Notes: generated from the letters alone by a model not told the origin. A stretch of DNA of 64,000 nt from Candidatus Gastranaerophilales bacterium (GCA_944323925.1 CALUUI010000001.1:1-64000), one strand, 5' to 3'. Positions 16,278 to 24,681 are shown, counted from the stretch's first letter. Numbers and translations: made by a program.

Positions 16278-16886
16278 ATGTCTAACGAGGAGAATGCTAA
16301 AGAGTTCGCAAAAAATAATAAACAAGAACAAAGTAGTTCATTGGTTTTAAATATTGTATCAATGTTGATTATTGGTGCATTAATTGTTATAGCTAATTAT
16401 TTTCTATTTAACTCCTTTACAGAAAAAATATTATCAAAGGTTAATACAGAAGCTATAGAAAGCGAAGAAGAAGTAACCGATGAAATAGAGAGGGGAATTA
16501 TTGTAGATTTAGGCGATTTCATTTTGAACTTAGCAGATGATAGTTCCAGAAAATACTTGAAAGTAAATGTTGCAGTGGAAGTATCCAAAAAGGATACGGA
16601 TATGCTTGATGCACAGCCGGAACAAGCTGGAGGTGGTCATGGCGGACACGGTTCTGCTCCTGCACCTGTTGATCCAATGGAAGCAATTCAGAAAGAAATG
16701 AATCAGTTTAAACCAGCAATTAGAGATGCAGTCATCACTAATTTAACAAGCAAGACCTCTACAGAATTATCTACTACTGCTGGAAAAGAACTCGCTAAAG
16801 AACAAATTGCAGATGAAATTAATTCTATTTTTGGAGGCGAAAGAGAAGTCTTAAGAGTTTCTTTTGGACAATTTATAATTCAATAA
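16278..16886 (+). CDS. fliL: Flagellar basal-body-associated protein FliL
   Basis: FliL is a single-pass inner-membrane protein that forms a ring around the stator and supports torque. The 202-residue protein has a polar N-terminus, one membrane helix (about 22-45, VLNIVSMLIIGALIVIANYF) and a periplasmic domain with DLGDFILNLAD and the closing EVLRVSFGQFIIQ, both typical of FliL. A His/Gly/Ala/Pro-rich insertion (GGGHGGHGSAPAPV, about 120-133) lies in the periplasmic domain and is unusual. GGAG sits 6 bases before the ATG; an in-frame TTG 12 bases earlier is less likely. First gene of a fliL-fliM-fliN run. Confidence 0.9.
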   Translation: MSNEENAKEFAKNNKQEQSSSLVLNIVSMLIIGALIVIANYFLFNSFTEKILSKVNTEAIESEEEVTDEIERGIIVDLGDFILNLADDSSRKYLKVNVAVEVSKKDTDMLDAQPEQAGGGHGGHGSAPAPVDPMEAIQKEMNQFKPAIRDAVITNLTSKTSTELSTTAGKELAKEQIADEINSIFGGEREVLRVSFGQFIIQ

Positions 16887-16902
16887 TTTTATAAGGCAGA
16901 TA

Positions 16903-17904
16903 ATGGCAAAGCATATAGACGGTGATTTAGAAAAAAATAACGATTTTGCAGTAGGGAATAACGATCTTGAAACAATGGTTCAGGATTCGTCTTTTCGTAG
17001 TTACAAACTCTATAACTTCAGACGTCCGGATAAATTCTCAAAAGATAACTTAAAGGCTTTGCGTGATATCCACAGAGAGTTTTCTAAACAAATTTCACTT
17101 ATCTTAACCGGTTATCTGCGTATGAAAATAGATATTGAAACGGTTTCTGTTGACCAGCTAACATATGAAGAATTTGTTCGTTCTATGCCGTCTCCTATCA
17201 CTGTAGGTGTTTTTGAATTTGAGCCATTACCCGGACAGATACTTTTGGGTATTAGTTTTGAAGTAATGTTTTCAATAGTAGATAGAATGCTTGGTGGTAA
17301 TGGTACTTTTGAGGGGAAAAATAAAGAGCTTACTGATGTGGAAAAGGCTCTTGCAAAAAAAATTATTAATGTCATAATTAATACCCTAAAAGATGCTTGG
17401 AATACTATTATTCCGGTTAATTGTAAGTTTATTAGTTTAGATGACGGGTATCAATCTATACAAGTAGCTACATCAGGTGAAATCGTTGCTTTATTAACTT
17501 TTGAAGTTCAAATTGGCGGTAAGCACTATGGATTGTTTAGCTTGTGTTTGGCGTATTCTGTTTTGGAATCAGTTTTAGGACATTTATCTGCCCAACATAT
17601 TTTCCAAGTCAAGGGCTTAGTTGCGACTAATGATGAACGCCAAAAAATGATTACTAAATTAAATACTTCACCTGTTGATGTAAGAGTTCAGTTTGGAAGT
17701 TGTGATATTACAATGGAAGATTTTTTACAGCTAAATGTTGGAGATATTATAAAACTGGATAATAAAATTAATGATGATTTGATAGTACAAGTGAATGGAA
17801 AGAAAAAGTTCTTTGCTCGTCCTGGTACTATAAAAAAGAACATTTGTGTTAAAATAACGGATGTTTATGATGAAATGCAAGAATTATTAAGGAAATATGT
17901 ATAA
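16903..17904 (+). CDS. fliM: Flagellar motor switch protein FliM
   Basis: FliM forms the middle of the rotor C-ring and passes chemotaxis signals to the motor. The 333-residue protein shows the FliM core YNFRRPDKFSKDNLKALRDIHREF (about 38-60, the best-conserved family segment), the CheC-like middle domain with MLGGNG and a C-terminal SpoA domain (LNVGDIIKLDNKI). The N-terminal peptide that binds CheY-P in most FliM proteins (LSQ-EIDALL) is not recognisable; the corresponding region reads NNDLETMVQD. Switching may therefore use FliN or another input, or be absent. It lies 16 bases after fliL and 10 before fliN. Confidence 0.93.
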   Translation: MAKHIDGDLEKNNDFAVGNNDLETMVQDSSFRSYKLYNFRRPDKFSKDNLKALRDIHREFSKQISLILTGYLRMKIDIETVSVDQLTYEEFVRSMPSPITVGVFEFEPLPGQILLGISFEVMFSIVDRMLGGNGTFEGKNKELTDVEKALAKKIINVIINTLKDAWNTIIPVNCKFISLDDGYQSIQVATSGEIVALLTFEVQIGGKHYGLFSLCLAYSVLESVLGHLSAQHIFQVKGLVATNDERQKMITKLNTSPVDVRVQFGSCDITMEDFLQLNVGDIIKLDNKINDDLIVQVNGKKKFFARPGTIKKNICVKITDVYDEMQELLRKYV

Positions 17905-17914
17905 AGGAGTTTAG

Positions 17915-18496
17915 ATGCCAAATATAGATGATGAAAATTCTATGAATAATCTGCCATCGGATGATAATGAAAAAGAAATAAATTCAAATTATAATTTTGA
18001 AGAAATGTCAGAAGTTGCTTCAAATAATCCGGAAGAACCTGATATGACAGATTCTGTAGTTGATGATATTTTGTCTGGTGCAAAAGAAATGCATGAGGCC
18101 TCTGAACATTTTAACCAACAGCAAGAAAAGTCGGTTGATGGAACTGTGACGGCTCAACCTGTTAAGTTTGCTTCTTTTGAAGATTTGGATTCTGCTCACG
18201 GTCTTGCTAATCAAAATTTGGGCATACTTCTGGATGTTAAATTACAGCTTACCGTTGAGCTTGGAAAAACAGAATTGCCTATAAAAAAGGTTCTTGAGTT
18301 AACGAAAGGCTCTGTTGTTACTCTTGATAAAGTTGCAGGAGAACCTGTTGAATTGTATGCTAACGGAAAGTTAATTGCGCACGGCGAGGTCGTTGTTATT
18401 GAGGATAATTTTGGCTTAAGAATTACTCATATTACACCACCGGTTAAACGTATTGATACATTTACTCATTTGCCTCACGAATCACTACAGCTATAA
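17915..18496 (+). CDS. fliN: Flagellar motor switch protein FliN with acidic N-terminal extension
   Basis: FliN forms the base of the C-ring and binds the export-apparatus component FliH. The C-terminal 80 or so residues are a clear SpoA/FliN domain (LLDVKLQLTVELGKTELPIKKVLELTKGSVVTLD, then PVELYANGKLIAHGEVV). The first 100 residues are acidic and Asn/Glu-rich, making it 193 residues instead of about 135 as in enteric FliN. The segment DSVVDDILSGAKEM could be a docking helix. There is no CheC-like domain, so it is not FliY. AAGGAG precedes the ATG. Confidence 0.92.
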   Translation: MPNIDDENSMNNLPSDDNEKEINSNYNFEEMSEVASNNPEEPDMTDSVVDDILSGAKEMHEASEHFNQQQEKSVDGTVTAQPVKFASFEDLDSAHGLANQNLGILLDVKLQLTVELGKTELPIKKVLELTKGSVVTLDKVAGEPVELYANGKLIAHGEVVVIEDNFGLRITHITPPVKRIDTFTHLPHESLQL

Positions 18497-18513
18497 AAGA
18501 AAAGAGGTATTGT

Positions 18514-19266
18514 TTGACTACTAAAATTGCTATTACAGGTAAAAGCGGCAGTGGTAAAACTACAATTACTAAAGCCTTTATGAAGATTTTACAGGAATAT
18601 TTCCCTGAAAAATCAGTATTGCTTTTTGATAATGATTTAACAAGTGAATTAGGACATACATTTGGTCTTGATATTCGTAATACAATTTATGGTATAAGAA
18701 GTGGAAAACACGAATATAATACAGGTATTCCTCAACATATGACAAAACAGGAGTATGTAGAGTGGGCAATGGAAGATATTATTGTTAGTCTTTCACCCAA
18801 TGTTGATATTATTGTTTCTTGGTTTGTTGGTTCCAAAGATTGCAGATGCCCTATTACAGGACAAATTAACGATGCTTGTTTAAAAATTTTGGATAGATAT
18901 GATTTTGTTATTTTTGATTGCGAGTTTGATTTAAAGTATCTTAATCAACTTGTGGATACAGATATTGATTTAGCTTTGATAGTTGCGAATCCTCAAGTTG
19001 ATTCTTTAAACTTGGTTAAACGTATAGAAGAATTTAGTGCAAAGTATGCTGCAGGCGGGCAGTTAGGTGTTGTCTTGAATAAGGTCGCAAATGCTAATAT
19101 GCCGTCTGTTTATAATATGGCTAAAGATTTTGATATAGATATTTTAGGCGTAATTCCTTTTGACGAAATGTTGGCTGATAATCCAATGGAAAGAAATTCT
19201 GATAAAGTTGTAGATGCAATTAAACAATTCTATTTCAGGCTTAATTTGCCGCAGGAGGGTGCTTGA
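18514..19266 (+). CDS. CooC-type (MinD/SIMIBI class) ATPase with CxC motif
   Basis: The 250-residue protein has a deviant Walker A, GKSGSGKTT (9-17, with the signature first lysine), a FDND switch strand and a C110-R-C112 pair followed by a FDCEFDLKYL strand. This layout, including LALIVANPQVDSLNLVKRI and VVLNKV, is that of CooC, the nickel-insertion ATPase of carbon monoxide dehydrogenase, whose CxC pair (C112/C114 in Carboxydothermus) binds metal at the dimer interface. No CODH gene is in the window. Its place right after fliN also recalls FlhG, a related ATPase that acts on the C-ring, but FlhG lacks the CxC. The start is TTG after AAGAGGT. Family is secure, client unknown. Confidence 0.75.
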   Translation: MTTKIAITGKSGSGKTTITKAFMKILQEYFPEKSVLLFDNDLTSELGHTFGLDIRNTIYGIRSGKHEYNTGIPQHMTKQEYVEWAMEDIIVSLSPNVDIIVSWFVGSKDCRCPITGQINDACLKILDRYDFVIFDCEFDLKYLNQLVDTDIDLALIVANPQVDSLNLVKRIEEFSAKYAAGGQLGVVLNKVANANMPSVYNMAKDFDIDILGVIPFDEMLADNPMERNSDKVVDAIKQFYFRLNLPQEGA

Positions 19267-20102
19267 TTTTAGATGGTAAAGCAGTTGCGGCACAAATCAT
19301 TGAAAGTTTAAAGCAGGATTTGGCTAAAAAAAATATTTCTCCTGTACTTGCGGTTATTCTTATTGGTGATGATCCGGCAAGTAGGGTTTATGTTAGAAAT
19401 AAGCAAAAAAAGGCTGAATATATTGGTATCAAATCTCAGCTATTTGAATACCCTATTGATGTTGAAGAAGCTGTTATTCTTGATAAAATTCATCAACTGA
19501 ATAATGATGAGAATGTAACAGCGATATTAGTTCAAATGCCAATTCCCAAACATATTTCAAGAGAAAAAGTTATTTGTGCTATTGATCCTAAAAAAGATGT
19601 TGATTGTTTTACCCCTGAGAATGTAGGACGGTTATGCATTGGCATTAAACCTTACTATTACCCAGCGACTCCGCAAGGGGTATTAATGCTTTTAGATTCA
19701 TACAATATACCAATAGATGGTAAAAGTGCTGTAGTTATCGGACGCTCCAATATTGTTGGTAAGCCTATGGCTCAAATGCTTTTAAATCGCAATGCTACTG
19801 TTACACTTTGTCATTCGCATACTGCAAACTTGGATGAAATAATAAAAACCGCAGATATTGTAATTTCTGCGGTTGGTAAAAAAATTGTAAGATGTAAGAT
19901 GGTTTCTAAAAAATCTGTTATCGTTGACGTTGGTATATATAAAGATTCTAACGGCAACTTGACTGGTGATGTTGACTTCAATGAAGTCGCTCCGTTGGTC
20001 GATTTTATTTCGCCTGTACCCGGCGGGGTGGGACCTATGACTATTGCTTCCCTTATGGTTAATGTTGTTAAGTCTTATGATGCTAACAAGCCGGTGTCTT
20101 GA
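19263..20102 (+). CDS. folD: Methylenetetrahydrofolate dehydrogenase / cyclohydrolase
   Basis: FolD interconverts methylene-, methenyl- and formyl-tetrahydrofolate with NADP. The 279-residue protein has GDDPASRVYVRNKQKKAEYIG (catalytic lysine in this segment), ILVQMPIPKH, PKKDVDCF, the Rossmann segment VVIGRSNIVGKPMAQ and the closing PVPGGVGPMT. The start is TTG in a TTGA overlap with the previous gene, after a strong GGAGG. The last 28 bases overlap the 3' end of a convergent minus-strand gene. Confidence 0.96.
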   Translation: MILDGKAVAAQIIESLKQDLAKKNISPVLAVILIGDDPASRVYVRNKQKKAEYIGIKSQLFEYPIDVEEAVILDKIHQLNNDENVTAILVQMPIPKHISREKVICAIDPKKDVDCFTPENVGRLCIGIKPYYYPATPQGVLMLLDSYNIPIDGKSAVVIGRSNIVGKPMAQMLLNRNATVTLCHSHTANLDEIIKTADIVISAVGKKIVRCKMVSKKSVIVDVGIYKDSNGNLTGDVDFNEVAPLVDFISPVPGGVGPMTIASLMVNVVKSYDANKPVS

Positions 20103-20524
20103 GCGCTTGTTGATACTGATTCATTATAGCTTTCTATCATTGCACTTAACTCTGTTACCATTGCATCGTATGTGCTTACGGCTAAGTCATATTCTGTATC
20201 TAGATCAGAGTATTCTTCTAATGCGTCAGGGTCATAACTTCCTACTTTTGCATTTGCGTATGCTGAAAATTGTGCTTCTGATTTACATCCGGTTTTTACT
20301 GTTATATCTCTACAAGTAAGACTTTTTCCGTCTTCACCATAATAGCCTTGATCGTAAGCTGAATCATAAGCTGTTATCCATTTTTCTTCGGCTGATTGTT
20401 GAGCTGCTAATTTTGATGCGTTTGCTTCTTGTTTTGATGCCCACAATGTTTGTTGTAATACTGCAAAGTTATAATCTGCTTTACAATTTAATAAGTTTGA
20501 TAATAACGCTGCTGTGTTTGCCAT
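20075..20524 (-). CDS. Unrecognised helical protein
   Basis: A 149-residue protein I do not recognise. It is soluble, rich in Ala, Ser, Asp and Tyr, and predicted largely helical, with heptad-like stretches at both ends (SKLAAQQSAEEKW; DTEYDLAVSTYDAMVTELSAMIESY). There is no signal peptide or membrane segment and there are three cysteines. AGAGGAT precedes the ATG. Its 3' end runs 28 bases into folD on the opposite strand. The composition resembles small secreted or filament-like helical proteins, but no function should be inferred. Confidence 0.65.
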   Translation of the reverse strand: MANTAALLSNLLNCKADYNFAVLQQTLWASKQEANASKLAAQQSAEEKWITAYDSAYDQGYYGEDGKSLTCRDITVKTGCKSEAQFSAYANAKVGSYDPDALEEYSDLDTEYDLAVSTYDAMVTELSAMIESYNESVSTSAQDTGLLAS

Positions 20525-20602
20525 TTTTTTTATCCTCTTAGTTTCATCTTACATATATATAAAGTATTTACTTTTTATCTAATTTCACAAGTCATTTATT
20601 TC

Positions 20603-20656
20603 GTTACATTTCTTTACAATTTTGTAAAATATTAGAATTATTCGATTAAATGTAAC
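20603..20656. repeat. Nested inverted repeats in a divergent intergenic region
   Basis: GTTACATTT (20603-20611) and AAATGTAAC (20648-20656) form a perfect 9-bp inverted repeat; within it TTTACA-ATTT-TGTAAA (20613-20628) is a second perfect one. The array lies between two diverging genes and could be an operator or a cruciform-forming site. A related arrangement (TACAATT / AATTGTA, 4332-4338 and 4346-4352) lies upstream of the HD-GYP gene. Confidence 0.55.
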
Positions 20657-20729
20657 AATTTATATACAGATTAATGACAAGATGACGTTATTAATGTATT
20701 ATATATGTGGAGAAAAGGGGTATTTTCCT

Positions 20730-21209
20730 ATGTTAGATAATAAAAAACTTGAAACAATTAATCCTGTAAAGAGTACATTTTCAAGTGATCAGGATATGTT
20801 TACAGCTCTTTCTACGTCTGCATTATTAGCTAAAAGTGCTGTTCCATATTCTCATAGAAGAGTTGCTGATAATTATGTAATTATAAAGCGAATTTATAAG
20901 TTTCAGGCTGTTCAAAGCAGAATAACAAATGCTGAAATTGCATTGTTAAAGAAATATGATTTTAATACCCTAGAGTTTTCAACTATAAAACAGATTAATG
21001 ATGAGCTAATGTATTTGAAGAAATGGTCTACATCTAATAATGTAGCTCTTCGAAAGGATGCTGATACAATAATTCAAATCAGAGCAAAAGAATTAAAATA
21101 TATTGTTGCAAGTCGTTATTCTGGAATAACAAACGAGGTTTATAACGGATATAAGGCATTAGAGAGATATTTTGAAGAAATATCAAAATTTTATTCTCGA
21201 GTATGTTAA
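20730..21209 (+). CDS. Unrecognised helical protein
   Basis: A 159-residue, mostly helical, lysine- and isoleucine-rich soluble protein that I do not recognise. The chosen ATG has AAAGGGG 9 bases upstream; the frame is open for another 16 codons, but that first ATG has no ribosome binding site. There is no signal peptide and there are no membrane segments. It is transcribed away from the 149-residue gene, with the nested inverted repeats between them, and lies 80 bases before another unknown gene on the same strand. Confidence 0.6.
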   Translation: MLDNKKLETINPVKSTFSSDQDMFTALSTSALLAKSAVPYSHRRVADNYVIIKRIYKFQAVQSRITNAEIALLKKYDFNTLEFSTIKQINDELMYLKKWSTSNNVALRKDADTIIQIRAKELKYIVASRYSGITNEVYNGYKALERYFEEISKFYSRVC

Positions 21210-21288
21210 CAAAAGTAACATTTTATTTTTATTAAGGCAAATATAAATCTTGATACGTTTTATAGAGACAGGAAGGTGAGAAACAATT

Positions 21289-22194
21289 ATGTCTCTAAGT
21301 GTTAATACTAGTTCAAACAGAGTTACAACAAAACAAAATTTTGGAACATTATACCCTAATACAAAGAAAAAACCTGTAGATTCAAGGTTGTCAAAAAGTG
21401 AGAGAACTGGTGTTGCCGTATCTTCTATGTTAGGAGTTGCAGCTTCACTTGCAATTCTTGCAAAGACCGCTACTTGGAAGAAGTTTTCATTAAATCCCAA
21501 AAGAATAATGAATACAAAAATTAAGGATACATATTTGTATCAAGTAAAATTTGAGGAGAAAGAAATTGTTTCAATGGCTGCAGGTTCTATATTAGGTGGA
21601 CTTGTTGGCGGAATAATAATTGATGACAGATCTAATAACAGTAAAGCAGAAGTAAAATCAAAAGTAGGAGAGGCAATTATTCAGTTTGGAAATGCTTGTG
21701 TTCCTATTCTTACAGTTGGGCAGTGTGCAAGATTGGGAGAAGTAGCCGAGGGTAAGATTTTATCCAAGATTTCAGAAAATTCGAGTAAATGTATAAAGCA
21801 TTTAGCAAAACTACCTAAATTAGCACTTATATTAGCGGGGTTATCTGCAGGGATGCTAATAGGTAATAAGGCTGCAAATTATATGAAAAAAGTTTTACTT
21901 GGCTGTGATGAAGATAGAAAAATTAAGGCAAGTGATATGTTAATGCATTGGGATGACTTATGTGTTGGGGCATCATTCTTGTCTGATGGACCGATTGTCC
22001 AAGGTGTTGCAAGGTTGGTACCATTGGCTATGCTTATGGCTGGGTATCAAGTTGGATGTAAAGGCTTAGATCATAAAGTTTCTAAAATTCCTCAAAAGCC
22101 GGTTGAAAAGAATATGCAAGATAATGTTGCCGAAGTAAAGAGTGTTGATAAATCAACTTCGGAGGATATAAAAGATATTAATATCAAAAGTTAA
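21289..22194 (+). CDS. Unrecognised glycine-rich membrane protein
   Basis: A 301-residue protein with a polar N-terminus containing a KQNFGTLY segment and several short glycine/alanine-rich hydrophobic stretches: VAVSSMLGVAASLAILA (about 42-58), AAGSILGGLVGGIII (about 96-110), LALILAGLSAGMLIG (about 179-193) and LVPLAMLMAGYQVG. The tail is charged and probably disordered. The helices are rather short and glycine-zippered, suggesting a multi-pass or membrane-associated protein. GGAAGGTGAG precedes the ATG. I know no family; it may be specific to this lineage. Confidence 0.65.
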   Translation: MSLSVNTSSNRVTTKQNFGTLYPNTKKKPVDSRLSKSERTGVAVSSMLGVAASLAILAKTATWKKFSLNPKRIMNTKIKDTYLYQVKFEEKEIVSMAAGSILGGLVGGIIIDDRSNNSKAEVKSKVGEAIIQFGNACVPILTVGQCARLGEVAEGKILSKISENSSKCIKHLAKLPKLALILAGLSAGMLIGNKAANYMKKVLLGCDEDRKIKASDMLMHWDDLCVGASFLSDGPIVQGVARLVPLAMLMAGYQVGCKGLDHKVSKIPQKPVEKNMQDNVAEVKSVDKSTSEDIKDINIKS

Positions 22195-22209
22195 TTAAAA
22201 ATAAAAAAT

Positions 22210-22593
22210 TTATTTTAGAATATGCAATTTCTTTAATATATATCTTCCTGATAATAAAAATGCTCCCAATCCAACAATTCCTGCTGTTATTTTATTCCAT
22301 AACAGATTTTTGAGTTTATTTAAAAAATTATTTTCTTTTTTAGTTTGATTATTGGAAAGAGTATCTGTTTTATTTTCGTGATTTAAATCTAATAAATCTC
22401 TATCAATTTGTTGCCTTATATAACTTCCATCTACTCTTGCAAAACGGTTATCAGGTATAAAAATATCTCTATTTGAATTAGGGATAATATCGCTTGAGGA
22501 GCCTGTTAAATAATCTTTGGGATTATAGTCTAGGACTCCGCGCCTATATAAGTTTTCAAGAGTACTCATATCTGTCATTTTTATTACCTGCAC
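22210..22593 (-). CDS. Unrecognised protein with C-terminal membrane anchor
   Basis: A 127-residue protein (122 if the inner ATG, 5 codons later and preceded by AGGT, is used instead of GTG). The first 80 residues are polar and Asn/Asp/Arg-rich, followed by a basic stretch and one hydrophobic helix near the C-terminus (ITAGIVGLGAFLLSGRYIL), a tail-anchor arrangement. It converges on the glycine-rich membrane protein gene. Not recognised. Confidence 0.6.
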   Translation of the reverse strand: MQVIKMTDMSTLENLYRRGVLDYNPKDYLTGSSSDIIPNSNRDIFIPDNRFARVDGSYIRQQIDRDLLDLNHENKTDTLSNNQTKKENNFLNKLKNLLWNKITAGIVGLGAFLLSGRYILKKLHILK

Positions 22594-22631
22594 ACCTATT
22601 CTTCTTTATAAAGTTATTTTTACAGTAAAAA

Positions 22632-22660
22632 TTGCCTATTTAAGTTGGTTTTGTTAAAAT
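22632..22660 (+). promoter_or_regulatory. Promoter of the GT-C glycosyltransferase gene (leaderless candidate)
   Basis: TTGCCT, a 17-base spacer, then TAAAAT extended by TGT. The GTG start codon lies 7 bases beyond the -10, at the expected transcription start, and no ribosome binding site is present. Confidence 0.55.
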
Positions 22661-22667
22661 CTATTAA

Positions 22668-24281
22668 GTGAAGAAGAGTATTTTTAACGATAAATTAATA
22701 ATATTTTTTATTTGGCTTGTTATTTCGGCTTTATTTGTTTTGACTTATGCTAAAATGGGCTCACCATTTGTTGATTGCGGTAGAGAGGTTTATATCCCGG
22801 AGCAGATTTTAAAAGGACAAGTTTTATATAAAGATATTTTTAATCTTTATGCTCCTGCGGCATATTTATTTAATGCACTCTTATATAAAATATTTTCACC
22901 GAGTATTAATGTTTTGTATTTTTCAGCTTTTATTAATTATGGGATATTAAATACTTTTTTATATTTGATTTTAAGATTATTTGTTTCAAAACAAAGATCC
23001 TTGATTTTAAGTATTTTAATTATTGCACTAACCGGAATATCCGGAAATGTTTTTAATTTTTTCTTCCCGTATTCTTTTGGGATGGCTTATGGTATTACTT
23101 CGGTTGTTATTTCGATTTATTTCTTGTTAAGGGGTAAAAAAGAGTCTGATTTTTATTTATCAGCCTTCTTTGCAGGGCTTAGCGCTACATTTAAGTATGA
23201 ATTTGTGTTGTATTTTATTCCCTTGATTATTTATTCTTTCTACAAAATTAAAAATATTAAAGAAATATTTAAACAGGTTCTTGTATATAGTGCTTCTCCT
23301 TTGTTATTTGGGTTTACTTTAATCATTCAAGGACTAAATATTAATGATTTAGTGAAAGAATACTTTATTATAAAGTCTGTTTTGCATTCTAAAACCATGT
23401 GGTATTTTTATAGTATTACAGGTATTTCTTTTTCTATTGATCATATTTTTTTAATTCTTAAGTGTTTTATAATATTTTTTATTGTATTTCTTTTTAGTGT
23501 TGGGCAAAGCAGAATTTTGAATATTATAAGGTATTTTACACTTTTTTTTGCTGCTTGGTTTTTGTTCCCTTATTTTAGCTATAAATTTTTTGTATTTATA
23601 CCGATTTCTTTATTAACATTGCTTATTTTAAGAATAAAAGAGTTAAACCACAAAAAGATTATTCTTACAATTTCTGCATTGCTAATTTCGGCTAAGGTTT
23701 TCTTTTCTTTGATGTTATTTAGTTACGGAGTATTTTTTATCGGATTATTATTAGTTGCGTTTTTAATTGTTTTACCAATAAGATATAGACATAAGTTTTT
23801 AGTTACGTTATCGATATTTACTATTTTGTTATTTCTATTTTCTATAGAAACATTAAAAGTAAAAACTGATTATATAGCTACTGAAAAGGGTAAATTGTAT
23901 ACTGTTAAAGAGCAAAGTATATCTTTTATGCAGACATATAACTATTTAAAGGATAATACATTGAAGCAAGATAAAATTCTTTGTTTACCTGAGGAACCGT
24001 TAATGAATTTTATGCTTGGTAGAGATACAGATAATTATTTATACTCTTTAATTCCTATGTATATTGAAGTTTTTGGAGAGAAAAATATTATTGGTAGAAT
24101 TGAAGAGCTAAAACCAAAATATATAGTTGTTAATGATTGGAATACAAATTCTTATTATTTTTCATATTTTGGAAAAGATTATGCTTTAGGTATAATGCAA
24201 TATATTAATGAAAATTATGCAAAAGTATTTGAAACTGAATATGGGTTAAAACATACAGTATATAGGAGAAAACAAAAATGA
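22668..24281 (+). CDS. GT-C type membrane glycosyltransferase (PMT/ArnT-like)
   Basis: A 537-residue protein with about ten or more membrane helices and, between the first two, the segment GSPFVDCGREVYIPEQILKGQVLYKDIFNLYAP, matching the first periplasmic loop of polyprenyl-phosphate-dependent (GT39/GT83) glycosyltransferases, where an acidic residue is catalytic. The C-terminal 130 residues form a periplasmic domain. Such enzymes add a sugar from a lipid carrier to protein or lipid targets outside the inner membrane. Start GTG; the next methionine would remove the first helix. The ATGA at its end starts the glyoxalase gene. Confidence 0.8.
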   Translation: MKKSIFNDKLIIFFIWLVISALFVLTYAKMGSPFVDCGREVYIPEQILKGQVLYKDIFNLYAPAAYLFNALLYKIFSPSINVLYFSAFINYGILNTFLYLILRLFVSKQRSLILSILIIALTGISGNVFNFFFPYSFGMAYGITSVVISIYFLLRGKKESDFYLSAFFAGLSATFKYEFVLYFIPLIIYSFYKIKNIKEIFKQVLVYSASPLLFGFTLIIQGLNINDLVKEYFIIKSVLHSKTMWYFYSITGISFSIDHIFLILKCFIIFFIVFLFSVGQSRILNIIRYFTLFFAAWFLFPYFSYKFFVFIPISLLTLLILRIKELNHKKIILTISALLISAKVFFSLMLFSYGVFFIGLLLVAFLIVLPIRYRHKFLVTLSIFTILLFLFSIETLKVKTDYIATEKGKLYTVKEQSISFMQTYNYLKDNTLKQDKILCLPEEPLMNFMLGRDTDNYLYSLIPMYIEVFGEKNIIGRIEELKPKYIVVNDWNTNSYYFSYFGKDYALGIMQYINENYAKVFETEYGLKHTVYRRKQK

Positions 24282-24661
24282 AATATTTGCACGCAATGAT
24301 AAGGGTTAAAAATATTGATGAATCTTTGAAGTTCTATGAGGAGCTTTTAGGAATGAAGCAAATTAGAACAAAAAGGTTAGATGATTGTATGTTATATTTC
24401 TTGGAGGATGAGGACGGAAGTCAGTTGGAATTAACATACAATGACGAAACCCCAAAAGAAGGATATAATAATGGGAATGCGTTTGGTCATTTTGCATTTG
24501 GGGTTAAGTCATTAGATGAGTTTACCAAGAAGTTGTATTCATTGGGTTATGAGTATTTATATGAACCGTTTGACTTGGATGGAAAAGGCTCTATGATTGC
24601 ATTTGTTAAGGACCCTGATGGTAATGAAATTGAGTTGGTTCAAAGTGTTGTTTGGGATTAA
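24278..24661 (+). CDS. gloA: Lactoylglutathione lyase (glyoxalase I, VOC fold)
   Basis: The 127-residue protein is a standard single-copy glyoxalase I, which isomerises the methylglyoxal-thiol adduct. The four metal ligands expected from the family are all present: H5 (LHAMIRV), the glutamate in SQLELTYN, the histidine in FGHFAFGV and the glutamate in GNEIELVQ. It is translationally coupled to the upstream glycosyltransferase (ATGA overlap). VOC relatives with other substrates exist, but the full ligand set and length favour GloA. Confidence 0.88.
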   Translation: MKYLHAMIRVKNIDESLKFYEELLGMKQIRTKRLDDCMLYFLEDEDGSQLELTYNDETPKEGYNNGNAFGHFAFGVKSLDEFTKKLYSLGYEYLYEPFDLDGKGSMIAFVKDPDGNEIELVQSVVWD

Positions 24662-24681
24662 TTAAAATAAATTTTTTATGG

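Noticed and set aside
18514-19266. Annotating the ATPase after fliN as FlhG
   Set aside because: The CxC pair and flanking strands match CooC better; location alone is not enough.
20075-20524. Annotating the 149-residue helical protein as a type III or flagellar secreted subunit
   Set aside because: Only size and helical pattern suggest it; there is no signature motif.
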